64,000 nt of DNA from Lonicera japonica. Its lineage: Eukaryota > Streptophyta > Magnoliopsida > Dipsacales > Caprifoliaceae. The position numbers were made by a program, and so were the translations under genes. Position 1 is the first letter of the stretch. The number at the start of each line of letters is the position of its first letter. This document shows, one piece after another, positions 9,798 through 21,379 of this stretch. Where the stretch lies: contig CM038470.1 in assembly GCA_021464415.1 (NCBI GenBank), positions 38,496,099 to 38,560,098 of the forward strand, written 5' to 3'. The notes below the pieces were generated by a model. It ran no database searches. It saw only the letters and a program-made list of their open reading frames with translations, and was not told the DNA's origin.

Positions 9798-11690
9798 CTA
9801 TTGGTAATACTTCTTCAAAAGATCCATGTTGACTAGTGAATGCAGTAATTGTCCGTCCAAGTCTGTGAGTATGGCAGCACCGCCAGTGTCAATCTCTTTG
9901 ACGATGTATGACCCTGTCCATTTCTGCCCGAACTTTCCCCTTGGGTCCCTGGCTGGTTCTCGAATTTCTTTCAACACGATGTCGTTCTCATTGATACCCC
10001 GAGTCTTTACTTTTTGGTTAAATGCTCGAGCAATTCTCTTCTGATACCCTTGGTGGTGGTATGCGGCTCTCAATCTCTTCTCATCTAGCAAGGCTAGCTC
10101 GTTATAACGTGCTTAGACCCACTCCAGCTTGTTAACTTGATTCTCTAGTATAACTCTGAGGGAAGGAACTTCCAATTCAACAAGGAGGACTGCTTCCATC
10201 CCGTATGTAAGAGAAAATGGGGTTGCCCTTGTGGAGACCCTCTCGGTGGTGCGATATCCCCACAATGCGTATGGTAACTTCTCGGGCCAGTCCCGACAGG
10301 TGTCGGTCATCTTGCTCAGGATATTCTTCAGATTCTTGTTGGCGGCCTCAACTGCCACATTGGTTTGTGGTTTATATGGCGAATATCTATGTCGGGTAAT
10401 ACCGTATTCCTCCATGATTGTATTAGCTTCTCCTTCGAAGTGAGTGCCGTTATCTGAGATAATCTCGTGTGGGACCCCATACCGGCAGATGATATTCCTT
10501 CTGATGAATCGGGCAACTTTCCTGGCGTCAAGGGTTTGAAAAGACTCGGCTTCTACCCATTTGGTGAAATAGTCGATGGCCACCAGTATGAACTCATGGC
10601 CGTTACTGGCTTTGGGCAAAATCTTTCCAATAATGTCGATTCCCCAGGTTGCGAAAGGCCATGGAGCAGTCATATTGTACAGCTCTTTTGGAGGAGGTTT
10701 CTGAGATTTAGCATAGATTTGGCACTTGTGGCAACGGCGTACGTGGTTAACGCAGTCGTTCTGTAGGGTAGACCAGTAATAACCTTGTCTGATGACTTTG
10801 CGGGCAAATGAATGGCCGCTCATATGAGGTCCACAGTCGCCCCCATGTATCTGATCCATTACTTTGACAAACTCTTTTTCAGTGAGACATTGGAGATGGG
10901 CTCCGTTGTAGTTTCTCTTATATAGCCTTCCGGCGCAAAGTATGAATCTTGATGCTAATCTTCTGAGTGTAACCCATGTTCTCTTGTCCGTTTGCTCGGG
11001 ATACTGATGGTTTTTCAACAGGTTCCAGATGTCGTAAAACCAAGCGGTTAAGTCCCCGTTCTCTTCATTCTCTACCTCAAGGGCCATGCAGTGTGCTAGT
11101 CCTGATCTTCTTTGTACTGTAAGAGTTATTTCTTCCATCCCCTCCGGGATATCGATCATAGATGCCAGGGTTGTTAGTGCATCAGCAAAACTGTTTTGTG
11201 ACATGCGGACATAGTAAAACTCTGAATGTTCAAACCTTCCTGCGACATCCTCCAGTCGGGCAAGGTAAGGGACTAATTTTTCGTCTCTGATCTTCCATTC
11301 CTTCAGAACTTGGTGGACCACTAACGCTGAATCTCCGTATACCTGTATTCTCTTTATACCCCTTTGGAGCGCGATCTCTAATCCGATTATACAGGCTTCA
11401 TACTCGGCCATGTTATTGGTGCAGAAGAAGTCTAGACGGTATGATACCGGAGAATGAGTTTGGTTTGGAGAGACTAACAGGATGCCTATCCCGTTCCCGT
11501 TTCGATTGGCGGCCCCGTCGAAGTACAATTTCCAGTCTTCATCGATCTCAACATTCATGATAGTTTCGTCTGGGAATTCGGCTTCTTCTAGCATATCCTC
11601 TAATATTGGATTGTGGGCCAGGTAATCAGCTATAATCTTGCCTTTGACTGCCTTTTGGGTCATGTAAGTGATGTCGAATTCGGAGAGCAA
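9798..11690 (-). pseudogene. Tat-lineage second RNase H and integrase
   Basis: The longest frame (11690-10113, 525 codons) starts with an extra, archaeal-type RNase H: WKLYFDGAANRNGNGIG, then NNMAEYEACIIGLE, then a YGDSALVV segment. Next come the integrase zinc region (HMSGH...CHKCQ), core aspartates in WGIDIIG and SDNGTHF, and the E of VAVEAANKNL. A TAA at 10113-10115 interrupts it and the same frame resumes at once and runs to 9798 with the C-terminal integrase domain (NENDIVLKEIRE, then WTGSYIVKE). The duplicated RNase H is the diagnostic feature of the Tat group. Only one nonsense codon separates the two parts. Confidence 0.85.
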
Positions 11691-13688
11691 GAATAACTAT
11701 TTTGCCATACGGTTCGAGAGAGCTGGTTTCTCGAAGAGGTATTTCAACGGATCAATTCATGATGCCAGGATGACCGGGAAAACCAGCATGTAGTGCCGTA
11801 ATTTCTGTGTTACCCAGACGAGAGCGGTGCATGATTTTTCCAATGGCGTGTAGTTTATCTCAAATGGGGACAATTTCTTGCTGATGTAGTAGATGGCCTA
11901 TTCTTTCCGTGTATCGGTCAAATGTTGGGATAGCATGGCTCCTGCAGCTGAGTCAATGATGGTCAGGTATAGAATTAGTGGCAGTCCGGTCTGTGGTGGG
12001 GCTAACACTGGAGGTTTAGAGAGGTAGTCTTTGATTCTATCAAAGGCCTCCTGGCACTGATCGTCCCATTCTCCTGGTGAAGACTTCTTCAGAAGTTTGA
12101 AGATGGGTTCGCAAGTCTGAGTAAGTTGAGAGATGAGCCTACTGATGTATTGCAAATTACCCAAGAATCCCCAGACTTCTTTCTCGGTATGAGGCTTGGG
12201 CATTTCTCGGATAGCTCGAACCTTGGCAGGGTCTACCTCGATGCCTTTCTGGCTGACGACATAACCAAAGAGTTTTCCTTTGGTTATTCCGAACACACAT
12301 TTCTGCGGATTGAGTCTCATCTGGTACTGGCGGAGGTGGTCAAAAAAGGCTCGTAAGGCTGGTACATGGCCTTCCCTCTCCTTCGACTTGATTATCATGT
12401 CATCCACATACACTTCTACTTCTTTGTGAATCATGTCGTGAAAGATAGCGGTAGCTGCCCTCTGATATGTTGCCTCGGCGTTCTTCAGCCCGAATGGCAT
12501 AACGGTGTAGCAGTATGTCCCCCACGGTGTGATGAATGTTGTTTTCTCTTGGTGATCTGGGTGCATCTTAATCTGATTATACCCGACGAAACCGTCTATG
12601 AACGACTTCAAGGCATGGTTAGCGGTATTATTCACTATCAAATTAATGTTGGGTAATGGGAAATCGTCTTTCGGGCAGGCTTTATTGAGATCTCGGTAGT
12701 CTACACACATGCGGACCTTCCCATTTGCCTTTGGAATGGGTACAATGTTGGCTAACCATGAAGGGTACTCGATCACTCGTAAGAACCCCACACTAAGTTG
12801 TTTCATCACTTCTTCTTTTACCTTCAGGGACCATTCAGGCATAAGCTTTCTTAACTTCTGTTTGACGGGTCTAATCTCTGGCTTGGTGTGTATCTCGTGC
12901 ATGACTATCTGGCTGTTCAAACCTGGCATTTCTGCATAGGACCAGGCAAAGACATCCACGTACTCATTCAGAGTTTGTGTGAATTCTTCTTTTTCTGTCT
13001 TGCTTAGACTTGCCCCAATACGGACCTCTTTCTTTTCTTCTTCCGTCCCGAGGTTAATCAAAAGAGTGTCTCCCTCCTCACTATGTATACGCTGCTCCTC
13101 CCGTTCAGGGTGTTCGTTTAGTCTTTCCATCACCATATAAGCAATTACAGAATCAAAATTAAAAGGATAACGCAAAATAGAGTCTTCTTCGTTAATAATA
13201 GTGCTTACAGGTACAAGTTTAAAAAGTAAATCTAGGAGTGACTCCTCCCTAGTCTTACCCCCACTCTCATGTCTCACCCTTACAATTTCACTATTTTCCC
13301 CCTCTTTCTCGTAATCTAGATCGGTATGTATTAAGTGTACAGGGTCGTCTCTTGTCTCATCATCCCCTAGAGCCATGATGTTGAAGAGATCTCCGATCCT
13401 TTCTTCCTATTCATCGTCCTTGTCTTCATTTTCTTCTCTCGGCCCGATCGTCAACTTGGTAGAGAAGCTGTGTATAACATTTTCCTTGAGATAGAGGTCC
13501 TCTTCATAGAAGATTTTCCATCCTGGAAGGTTATCTCCGTCGCTATTTCTCCAAGGCTCCTGAAAGCCACAAAAGGGGAAGTCTTCTCCTTCTTTGATGA
13601 AAAACCCATTCAGAGAGCTAAAACTCGAATACTGATGCCCTCGACCCTTTTTCTCTTGGTTGTCTTCTTTGGTGTGCCGGTACCCCAA
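11691..13688 (-). pseudogene. Gypsy reverse transcriptase and first RNase H
   Basis: Frame 13376-11898 holds a complete RT: VRMCVDYRDLNKACPKDDFP, a YCYTVMPFGLKNA segment, the catalytic VEVYVDDMIIKSK and the thumb/connection LGNLQYISRLI. RNase H follows (ILYLTIIDSAAGAML) and runs through several stops in 11897-11691. Upstream in the same frame, beyond one TAG at 13407-13409, lies the linker containing NLPGWKIFYEED that joins protease and RT in this group. The enzyme converts element RNA into DNA. Several isolated stops make it non-functional. Confidence 0.87.
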
Positions 13689-13964
13689 CCCTTCTCTTTC
13701 ACGCCTCGTTACTGGTTCTAAGGCCTGAAGTAATCATGGTTGTCCCTTTCCCAGACTGGCTCCAGGTAAGTATTTCATCATTCTCAGCATATTTGTGATC
13801 TTGGTGCTAAGACCGGGGATATTATCAGGGGGTAGATACTCGATTCTCTAGGTGGTGAGAGCTTGTACTTGAGGATCGTAAGAAAAGCCTCCCAACTATA
13901 TGCTCTGGCTCCCGATGCCCAAAACAGGTAATTCCAAATCTGCCAAGGTCCTCTCAGGATCTCC

Positions 13965-15005
13965 TTAGATGGTGACTATTTTCCCTTCGAACGGTATCTT
14001 GATCTTCTGGTGTAAGGATGAGGGGAGTGCTCTTATGTCATGTAGCCATGGTCTTCCCAACAGGAGGTTGAAACTGGAGGGAATGTCTATGATTTGGAAG
14101 TCGGCTGAAAAGTTTCCGGGATCAACCATGAGATCTAGCTTTAGGGAACCTAGAATGGCCCTTCTGGTGTTGTCATAGGCATTAACGGTCATTGCTGATG
14201 GAGAAAGTTATGAGTCTAAGATACCCAGACACTTGGCGGACTTCATAGGGTAGACATTTATGGTTGATCCGTTGTCGATGAGGACCTGCGACAGGATTTT
14301 TCCTCTGGTCTGGACAGTAATATGGAGGGCCAGACTTTGTTTTTTCCTCAATGGAAACAAGTCTTCATCTGAAAATGACAGACTTCTTTGGACTGTAAGG
14401 GACCCGATCATGTTTGGTAGTTGTTCGGGCGTAGAGTCTAGTGATATGATGGCCTCATCTAGGAGTTTGATAAAGGCGGTCCTGTGAGGTTTGGAGGCAA
14501 CCAAGAGGCCCCAAATAGTGATGTGTGCCTGAGTTTTCTTCAACTGTTCCAGTACTCGATTGTCTCCTATTTCCTTAGGAGGTGGTGATTTCTCGGTATC
14601 CATTAGGGGTGGCTGGTATACCCTCCCTGAACGGGTAATTTGTTATATCCAACGGGATGCTGGGTCTGATCCCTCTAAAGCTTCCGACGATTCCTGTTCC
14701 GTAGACTAACTAAAAGTTTCGGGGGAGGTTTCTGTCATACAGATTGTCTTCTTGGGAAGACCTCGGGGCTTCCATGGTTGTTTCTTCTTATCCTGGGTCC
14801 ATCATATCCCAGATTTTTCGAGATTGGTCTTGATTGTAAGTGGTTGGGAGATCCCCTGATTCGCCTTTCCTAAACCCTGCCCGGGTAGGAAGTTCATCTT
14901 AGCCATCCATTGGTCAATTATCGGATTGAGGCCTGGGGCAACTTGAGCCCTCTTTGGCAGCACGACTGGTGACTTGTAGGCTGGGTCATCTCGAATGAGT
15001 CCCAC
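13965..15005 (-). pseudogene. Retropepsin-like protease with upstream G-patch motif
   Basis: The 15005-14802 frame carries a G-patch-like motif (MNFLPGQGLGKANQGI). The 14603-14208 frame carries the protease core with VLIDNGSTINVYPM, where DNGS stands for the usual D-S/T-G and is common in Tat elements. The 14192-13965 frame supplies the second half, ending LLLGRPWLHD. Frame changes and stops separate the three parts, and 14604-14801 is decayed. The protease would process the Gag-Pol polyprotein. Confidence 0.75.
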
Positions 15006-15376
15006 GGGATCAAAACCTTCGTCATCAGTGGTTAAGGCGTTAATTTCTACATGTGGAGCATGATTGGGAAGGGGGTTGTTAGTAATATTGGGCCCACCGG
15101 GTGCGGGGATGGTTCCAGCTTCAATGAGGTCCTAGATACGATAGCGAAGAGCCAAGCAACGTTCTGTGTCGTGGGCCGCTGCCTGATGGTACGCAAAGTT
15201 CTCATTCATTCTCCAGGTGCTGGGAATAGGGTTTGGTGGAGGGCGTGGGTTGAGTGGAGTGATCAGTCCAGGCTTTCGGAGTAGTTCTAGGCTTTTGACC
15301 AGGGTAGTGGGAAGGGTGCAGAAGTTTTTCCTTTTCTTGGCCTCGGTGCTTGAAGAGTCTCATTGTGCAAGCCAAC

Positions 15377-17075
15377 TCATCGGGGGGGTTGTGGGGACTG
15401 TTGAAATGGATTTTGTTGATATGGGTATGAGCTTAGTTGATTCACGGCTGGAGTGGCCATCTTTCTCCCGGTGTATGAGGCTTTCTTGGTATCAGTCTCT
15501 GCCTTCTTGGCCAATTCTTCCTCTACTTGCGACCCCATGCTCAACAGGGCTCTGAAGTGTGGGAATACATGCTTTCCCATGCAACCCAGTACAGCTGGAG
15601 TGAAATTCTTCTGTATGATCTCCAACTGTTCTTCCTCACCGGGCCGTTTGGACATTTGGGAGGCCATTTCTCTCCAGCGTGTGACGAAATCGCTGAAGCT
15701 TTCCTTCTCTCCTTGTTTGGCCATTTCTGTGACGCCCTGAGTGATGAGTACTCCCTTGTGTGGAGGAATGGTAGCTCGAGCGATGAGTAGTCCCTTGTGT
15801 GGAGGAATGGTAGCTCAAAGGGGGCATCCCACACCGGAAGTTGGGGGATCCTTGGAGACCCATATAAGTAAGATATGGTCGCTAATTAAGTACGAGGCCT
15901 TTTGGGTAGCTCACTGGCTTCGGATCCCATGAGAACTCCGAAGTTAAGCGTGCTTGGACCAGAGAAATCCAGGGATGGGTGACCCCCTGGGAAGCTGGTC
16001 GTGAGCTCCCAGAAACAAAGCCGTGAGGGTAGATGTCCTGGGGCTGAGGCCTGGCTAGGACGCTACCCAGAGCGGACAATATCGTACTGAGGTGCGACCA
16101 GGTCGTTACAATTTCAAGGTGTTTACGGGTAATTTCCAAATCTTCGTTGGACCCGTATTTGGTCATGAACTCCTTGACGATATCTCCCCAAGTTTTTGTG
16201 TGGTGTCTCTCCAAATCGAAAAACCATATCAGGGCGGCCTCCGTGAGAGTCATGTGAAAGGCTTGAGCTAACTCCGGCTCTCCACAACCGGACACTTGCA
16301 TGGATCTGACGTAGGATTGAAGATGGGTTTTAGGGGGTGTGGTTCCTGTGAATTTGGTCATGGAAGGGAGTTTGAATCCCTGGGGTAATCTTGCTTCCGG
16401 GTAGAGGGAGAAGGCATTCATATCTATAATCTCGTCTGCCCCTTTTATTAGGGAAATCCCCCTTTGCAGAACCTTCATCTGCTCTTTCAGTTTCTTCATT
16501 TCTTCAATCTCTCTTGACACCTCGTCGTACTGTTCCCGAGCTATAACCGATTCTGCATATACTGCCCGGAGTCGGTTGATGTCTGGGTACTCATTGGCAG
16601 GGGCTACCGAAGCCGGGGGTGGAATAGGCCTTGGAGGAACTTGTGGCCATGGTTGGTACTGAGGCTCAAAGCCTTGTTGGGGTTGGGGCCAGACGATGGG
16701 TGGCTCTTGTTGCTGATAAGTGGGGCCTGAATCCGGGGCCCATTGATTCTGATTGTGGGGATCGGTCTGAATAGGACCCGCTATGATGGGGCCCGTTTGG
16801 GGTGGATTGGTTCCTTGGACTGGGGGAAGTACTTGCGATGACTGCCCCTAATTCTAATCTCAATTCAGCGGTAGCCGTTCAAACCCCGGTGGTGCAGTTC
16901 GTTCGCCTGACAACTCTTCTACTCGAACTCGGGTACTCTATTGCTCGGTCGCGAGGCTTGCCAAATTCTTGCTAACGGTCATAAGTAGACGATGCATTTC
17001 GGCTAAAGTTGGCTGAGCTACAGACGCCTCGGCTAGGCTCTGATCTGTCTCTTGATTCTCGCGTCCATCGGCCAT
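15377..17075 (-). pseudogene. Gag of the 19-kb element, interrupted by a Cassandra LTR
   Basis: ATG at 17075 starts MADGRENQETDQSLAEASVA, a TAG follows at 16938-16940, then a Pro/Gln-rich stretch leads to the gag core (SLYPEARLPQGFKLPSMTKF and THLQSYVRSM). At 16115 the frame is broken by the Cassandra LTR plus its 5-bp duplication, 388 bases in total. Past it the gag core resumes in the shifted phase expected from a 388-base insert (ESFSDFVTRWREMASQM) and ends in a Gln/Pro-rich tail. Gag forms the virus-like particle. The phase agreement shows that gag was still open here when Cassandra inserted. Confidence 0.8.
15728..16110 (+). mobile_element. Cassandra TRIM solo LTR with 5S-rRNA-like module
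   Basis: A 383-bp unit starting TGTGACGCCC and ending GTCGTTACA, flanked by the target duplication ATTTC (15723-15727 and 16111-16115). It contains a plus-strand 5S-like segment: CCGAAGTTAAGCGTGCTTGG (box A region), GATGGGTGACC (intermediate element) and CTGGGAAG..GTCGTGAGC (box C region). LTRs with an internal 5S RNA polymerase III promoter define Cassandra elements. Only one LTR is present with no internal region, so it is a solo LTR. It splits the gag of the host retrotransposon and must be younger than that element. Confidence 0.9.
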
Positions 17076-17276
17076 TGCGGATGTACTTGGTCTCACTAAT
17101 CTCCCTGTATGATCTCGACCGGCCCAACCTTCCAGACTGTAGATGAAACCACGTGGCGAAGATGAAGGAAGACCACGATGCGACTCGATTTTTTCCAGAA
17201 GAACACTAAAAATTGCCGAGAAAAGACTCGGATTTTTAAAAAGGTGTTGTAAGTAAGCCGTCAGGTGGTACATCCC

Positions 17277-17560
17277 TTATGGCTGTTTGACAAGTGTTTT
17301 ACCCGACTCGGTCTTATATGCAGTGCAGGTGTACGAATGGTTTAAGGCTTCAGGCTCCCTCCTATTTGTCAAGACCTTGAGATATACCCCAAGGGTGGGT
17401 ACGTGCAAGAGCCTTTTGATATACTTCCCGGGTACGTGAGTGTTCTCGTCACTCGATATACCTCGGGGGCGTACTTGGCCAAGGAGAGTGGAAGTAAATG
17501 TTTTCGGTTTATGTTGGCCTAAGCAAGCCAACTCCCTACTCACTTATAATACTTTCGAGG
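17277..17560 (-). other. Conserved leader segment of the Tat-type element
   Basis: This piece of the 5' leader, between primer site and gag, resembles 53190-53400 (plus strand) in the other Tat-like element. Shared strings include GTATATCGAGT, GAGAACACTCAC and GTATATCAAAAGG. Translated in the sense frame both give related peptides (GQHKPK, GISS.ENTH.P, YIKR.LH). It may be a small upstream ORF, a packaging signal or simply shared descent. Confidence 0.5.
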
Positions 17561-17790
17561 GTTTGGGGTAAATTCACACTCGTAGAACCAATGCATGATT
17601 TGTAAAAGTGCGTGTAAAGTTCGAAAGGTTGATTTCACAAATATCAATATCTTTATTACGTATTTTTTAAAACTTCTATTTTTAGAAAACGGTTTCTTCT
17701 CAATCAATTAACATAAGTACAGAAAGCAGTAAAAGCAAGTATTTCAACAAATAAACAAAAGTCCACATATAAGAGTCTAGTTTTCTAGTG

Positions 17791-17808
17791 TCCCCAGTAG
17801 AGTCGCCA
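17791..17808 (-). other. Primer binding site of the 19-kb element
   Basis: Directly inside the 5' LTR the minus strand reads TGGCGACTCTACTGGGGA. TGG next to the LTR is the normal start of a primer site pairing with the CCA end of a tRNA. The sequence matches my memory of the tRNA-Arg-type site of Ogre-like elements; the tRNA identity is unverified. A close relative, TGGCGACTCCGTTGGGAA, occurs at 52537-52554. Confidence 0.65.
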
Positions 17809-17809
17809 C

Positions 17810-19333
17810 TTTGAGAATCCGCAAATGCGACCCCCGGGTCTCGATCCCGTTGCTGGGCGTCTGGGACGTCGGAACGGATCCCGTCGTTCCATTTGCTTCT
17901 GTTCGTTGTTGATTCATATCAAGTGTCCCTATGTTCTATTTCTAGATGCAAGAAGGTTCGTTCAGAGTCGCCAGTACGTTTTGCGAAAAGGCTACAGATA
18001 AGCCTTTCTTACACATTTGTCTGCGAAACCAGGATTCTATAGGGTTCGAAAACTATATTACGGTTTGGGAAGGTGTTAAGCACCCATTCCTCCCTTTCGG
18101 TCTCTAGTGGTCTTATATGTTTATTTTATGTTGAAAAACCTGGATGCTTTTACCGACAGTCTACTACTTTCCAAGTGAGAAAACCCTAATTTTTGGGAAA
18201 AAGCGGGGAAAGGGATAAAAACCATTGTGTTCCGAGACCCGATATTTTTATTATTTGAAAGATGTAAATACAAATGCCAAAACCTTTTATTTTGAGAGAG
18301 TTTCCCGTATATTATTTCCTCAGATAATGACGGTTTTCTCGTATTGTGATTACTTTTGTAAAAGTTCGGATCTTGTATCGGGACTAATTTAATATGGAAT
18401 TAGAACTCTTTGAGGGGAGTTTTATCAGACACGTCGCGGTCTAAAAAGACAGGATATGTTAATTTTGATTCCTAGATAAGTTTTATCAGTCCGGGTTTTG
18501 AAAACAGGATTTTATCCGGATAATAATGTACTTATTCTTCTGATTTTGCAAACGATTTTATCAGGGTCTTTTGTTTTGAAAACAGTAGACTACTTTGTAA
18601 CTTGGCAATAAGTTTATTCAAATAAAATGTGGACTAAACAACAGGAGTAAAACAAGTACACAGATATATAATTTAAATACTAGAAGAGATTTTCTTTACC
18701 TTCCCGGAGAGAATAATAATAAGAAAGAAAATATAATGCGGCAGAGAGATCCCTGGCAATAATGATCTTTTCCTTCTTCAGATATTTCTGAGAATACGAT
18801 TCCAGAGACGGGACACGTCGAGTGTCGGGAATAGATTCGATAATTCTCAAAAATAAGATTATAACAGAAAATACTTGACGAAAGATTAGAAAATAAGATA
18901 TAAACCAATAATTCTCCGAATCCAAGTTTCCGTCCTTAAACCCTTGGGGGTGTTGGCCTATTTATAGTGCGGGGGAAGGATTGTCGCGCGACATTTCCCC
19001 AGAAAGGGCAAGTATCGCGCGACATGTTGACCAATGTCGCACGACATACGGCTGAAGTGATGTCTCTGACAGACTGATGTGTCAGAGAATGGATGGTCAG
19101 GGTCAGAGGGGTTTGTCGTGCGACATAAAAGTGATTGTCGCGCGACATACCAGTGATTGTCGCGCGACACATTGATATGTCGTGCGACAATCCCTCTAAA
19201 AAAAACAGGTTTGTTGGCTGACAAACCCTTTCGGGGTAGTTTCGGGTGCTCGGGTGGGTCCCGGACTCCAAAAATAGTAGTTCTCGCAGGTCGTTAGGGT
19301 TCTTGCGGGGGTCACAGATCGGGGTGTCTACAC
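17810..19333 (-). repeat. 5' LTR of the 19-kb element
   Basis: About 1.52 kb, matching 314-1866. It lacks a ~25-base segment present near 490-515 of the other copy. Its first bases read TTTGAG where the partner has TGTGAG, a point change at the LTR end. It ends GTGTCTACA, directly followed by the CCTGC target duplication. The LTR differences show the insertion is not recent. Confidence 0.92.
18957..19189 (-). promoter_or_regulatory. 5' LTR promoter: TATA box with upstream palindrome array
   Basis: On the minus strand CTATAAATAGG (18967-18957) is a good TATA box. Upstream of it lie seven copies or near copies of the 12-bp palindrome TGTCGCGCGACA: 18982-18993, 19013-19024 (TATCGCGCGACA), 19035-19046 (CGCACG variant), 19114-19125 (CGTGCG variant), 19136-19147, 19158-19169 and 19178-19189 (CGTGCG variant). 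Transitions at the CpG sites explain most variants. The array sits where a U3 enhancer is expected. Confidence 0.7.
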
Positions 19334-19546
19334 CTGCTTACCTACAGCCCTCAAAACAAAACAAGCAAACACAATCTCATTTGTGCCAAAAGTGCACTTT
19401 CTGAGGTTAGTGGTTAGCTCCATGAAATGCAATAACTCATGTTCATTCAAGCTAATCAATAAGTAACAATTCAAACTACGATTGCTACGTGATAGTGTGA
19501 CATTTCAATGATCAAAACATTTCAAAACAATTTTTCCCAAGAGGGG

Positions 19547-20760
19547 CTAAAAAATTTGATTATTTAAACTCATAAAAGAATTATTCAAATTCAAAGAGTT
19601 AGTTACCCATTCAAACAATCCAAGCTCAGTTATGAATCCTATAAGCTTCTTTGGGAAACAACTTTCCCATTCAAGTTCATCAACGCCTTGCTCTAAAACT
19701 TGTTGTTCCTGTTCCAACTCAATTCTTCTGTGGTGTTGAACTTCAATTTCGTGCAATGAAGACAAAATAGAAATATGCAAATATGGGTTAAGATTGTTAG
19801 TATTTAAAAATACTTTCTCCAATTCGTTCTCTTTTGTGCGACCAATCTTTTGTCTTTCCTCAAAATCATCCTCATTAGAGACTAATAATTTTTCTTTCTC
19901 TCTTTCTTTTACCTCAATCTCTCTCAAATTCTCACTTATCTTTATTTCTTTTCCTCACTGGCCTCACTGCTCTCTTTCTTTTCCACTCCTTTGCCACTCT
20001 TTCCTTGCTCACTACGCTCTTTCTTTTGCTCACTTTCTCTCTTTTGAACCCTGTCCTTTTGTAACTTCATTTGATCTTCATGAGCTTGCTTTAGTGGCAA
20101 TGGAACAAGAGTAACAATTCTCTCATTCATCTTGAAAGTGTACTTATTGGAAACGCCATTGTGCCTAACTCGACTATCAACCTGCCATGGTCGGCCTAGC
20201 AACATGTGACTGGCCTGCATTGGGACAACATCACATAGAACATCATCTTTGTATTCTCCAATGCAAAGAGAAATAAGCACTTATTGGTCCACCCTTATTT
20301 CTCCATTAAAATTTAACCAACACAACTTGTAAGGATAAGGATTGCTTGATCGTAGGCAATCTTAATTTCTCAATCATTACTATGCTAGCAAATTTCGAGC
20401 AAATTCCTCCATCAATTATCAAATTACATGCCTTAGCTTACACGAGAGATCTAATTCGAAACACATTTGTTGGGTCACCACATTCGGCTAGCAATTCCCC
20501 TTTTACGACATGCTCCTCAATTTGGTTTGGTACTAAACTTCCCGTCCTCTTAGACTGCTCATAAGCTTTGGTAAACAATTCATTAAACTTAGAACAATCC
20601 TCATCATCAAACAAGGAATCCCTTTTCATGCTACTACCAAAATTTTGTTTTGTCCTTCTCCTGTTGGGAGTTTCACTTAGCTACCTGCGCCGTCTAATTT
20701 CTAAATTTCTTAAGCACGCACTATCCTTTTTAAACTCCTCATCACACCAACTTTCATGAT
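19547..20760 (-). pseudogene. Gypsy aspartic protease and charged linker, decayed
   Basis: On the minus strand 20629-20440 gives a pre-protease segment (GSLVPNQIEEHVVKGELLAE). After a stop comes ACNLIIDGGICSKFAS, in which DGG takes the place of the catalytic D-S/T-G, then VLCDVVPMQASHMLLGRPWQ (about 20240-20180), the flap and core of a chromovirus-like protease. A long Lys/Glu/Gln/Ser-rich linker follows to 19942. The downstream frame 19927-19547 is also charged and unrecognised. Several stops and at least one frame change separate the parts, so no active product is expected. Confidence 0.68.
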
Positions 20761-21379
20761 ACTCAAAATTAAAATAAGACATTCTCGCGCTGCCAAAACA
20801 AGGATTCGTACAAATAAAGAAATAAAATTTTCTTCCCAGCATTCCCTTACGTGTATCGCTAAAAATAATATAACTTAGTTTTTTTCCTTTTGTATTTATC
20901 ACACAAATATATGTAATTTCCTCACAATTCACCTTTAAAACTTGGGCAACGAGTTGAAAAGTCTGAACCTTTTATTGCAAATTCCTAACAACCAATCACA
21001 CACCCACAATTAAATTAGACGAGCAAATTACTAAGGATTCAAATAAACCAATTTCTAGCAATATTAAGAGCCAAACAATTTATTAAAATTGCTAGAATAA
21101 ATGCAAGTAGACTTCCAAATGATGAGCAACAATCAATCCCTAATTTATGACGTAAATCAAATATCTTATGACTTTCTAGATTTCCCAACCAAAATAGATT
21201 TATATGGAGCAAAGCACAAACTAAGAATCCCAACAATAATAGAGATGAAACAAGGATTAATAAACCCAAACGATTGAATATTATTCGGAATTTTCTAGGG
21301 TTCAGCAAGAATCCTCAATTTCAAGAATAGCGCAAAAAGTTCATACCAATCAAAAACCCTATTTGATGAAGCATGAAAC

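Larger units (their letters stand above)
309..19338 (-). mobile_element. Full-length ~19-kb Tat/Ogre-like Ty3/gypsy retrotransposon
   Basis: Two long direct repeats (314-1866 and 17810-19333) start TG (TT in the mutated right copy), end CA and are flanked by the 5-bp target duplication CCTGC (309-313 and 19334-19338). Read on the minus strand the order is 5' LTR, primer site, leader, gag, protease with G-patch, RT, RNase H, a second RNase H, integrase, then a ~8-kb region with two antisense genes, then the 3' LTR. The two RNase H domains, the LIDNGS-type protease, the very large size and the extra ORFs fit the Tat lineage (Ogre/Retand group). Coding parts carry scattered stops, so this copy is not autonomous. 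Lineage is inferred from motifs, not from a tree. Confidence 0.9.

Noticed and set aside
15900..16020. A genuine 5S rRNA gene
   Set aside because: Only part of the 5S sequence is present, embedded in an LTR with TG..CA ends and a target duplication; this is the Cassandra arrangement.
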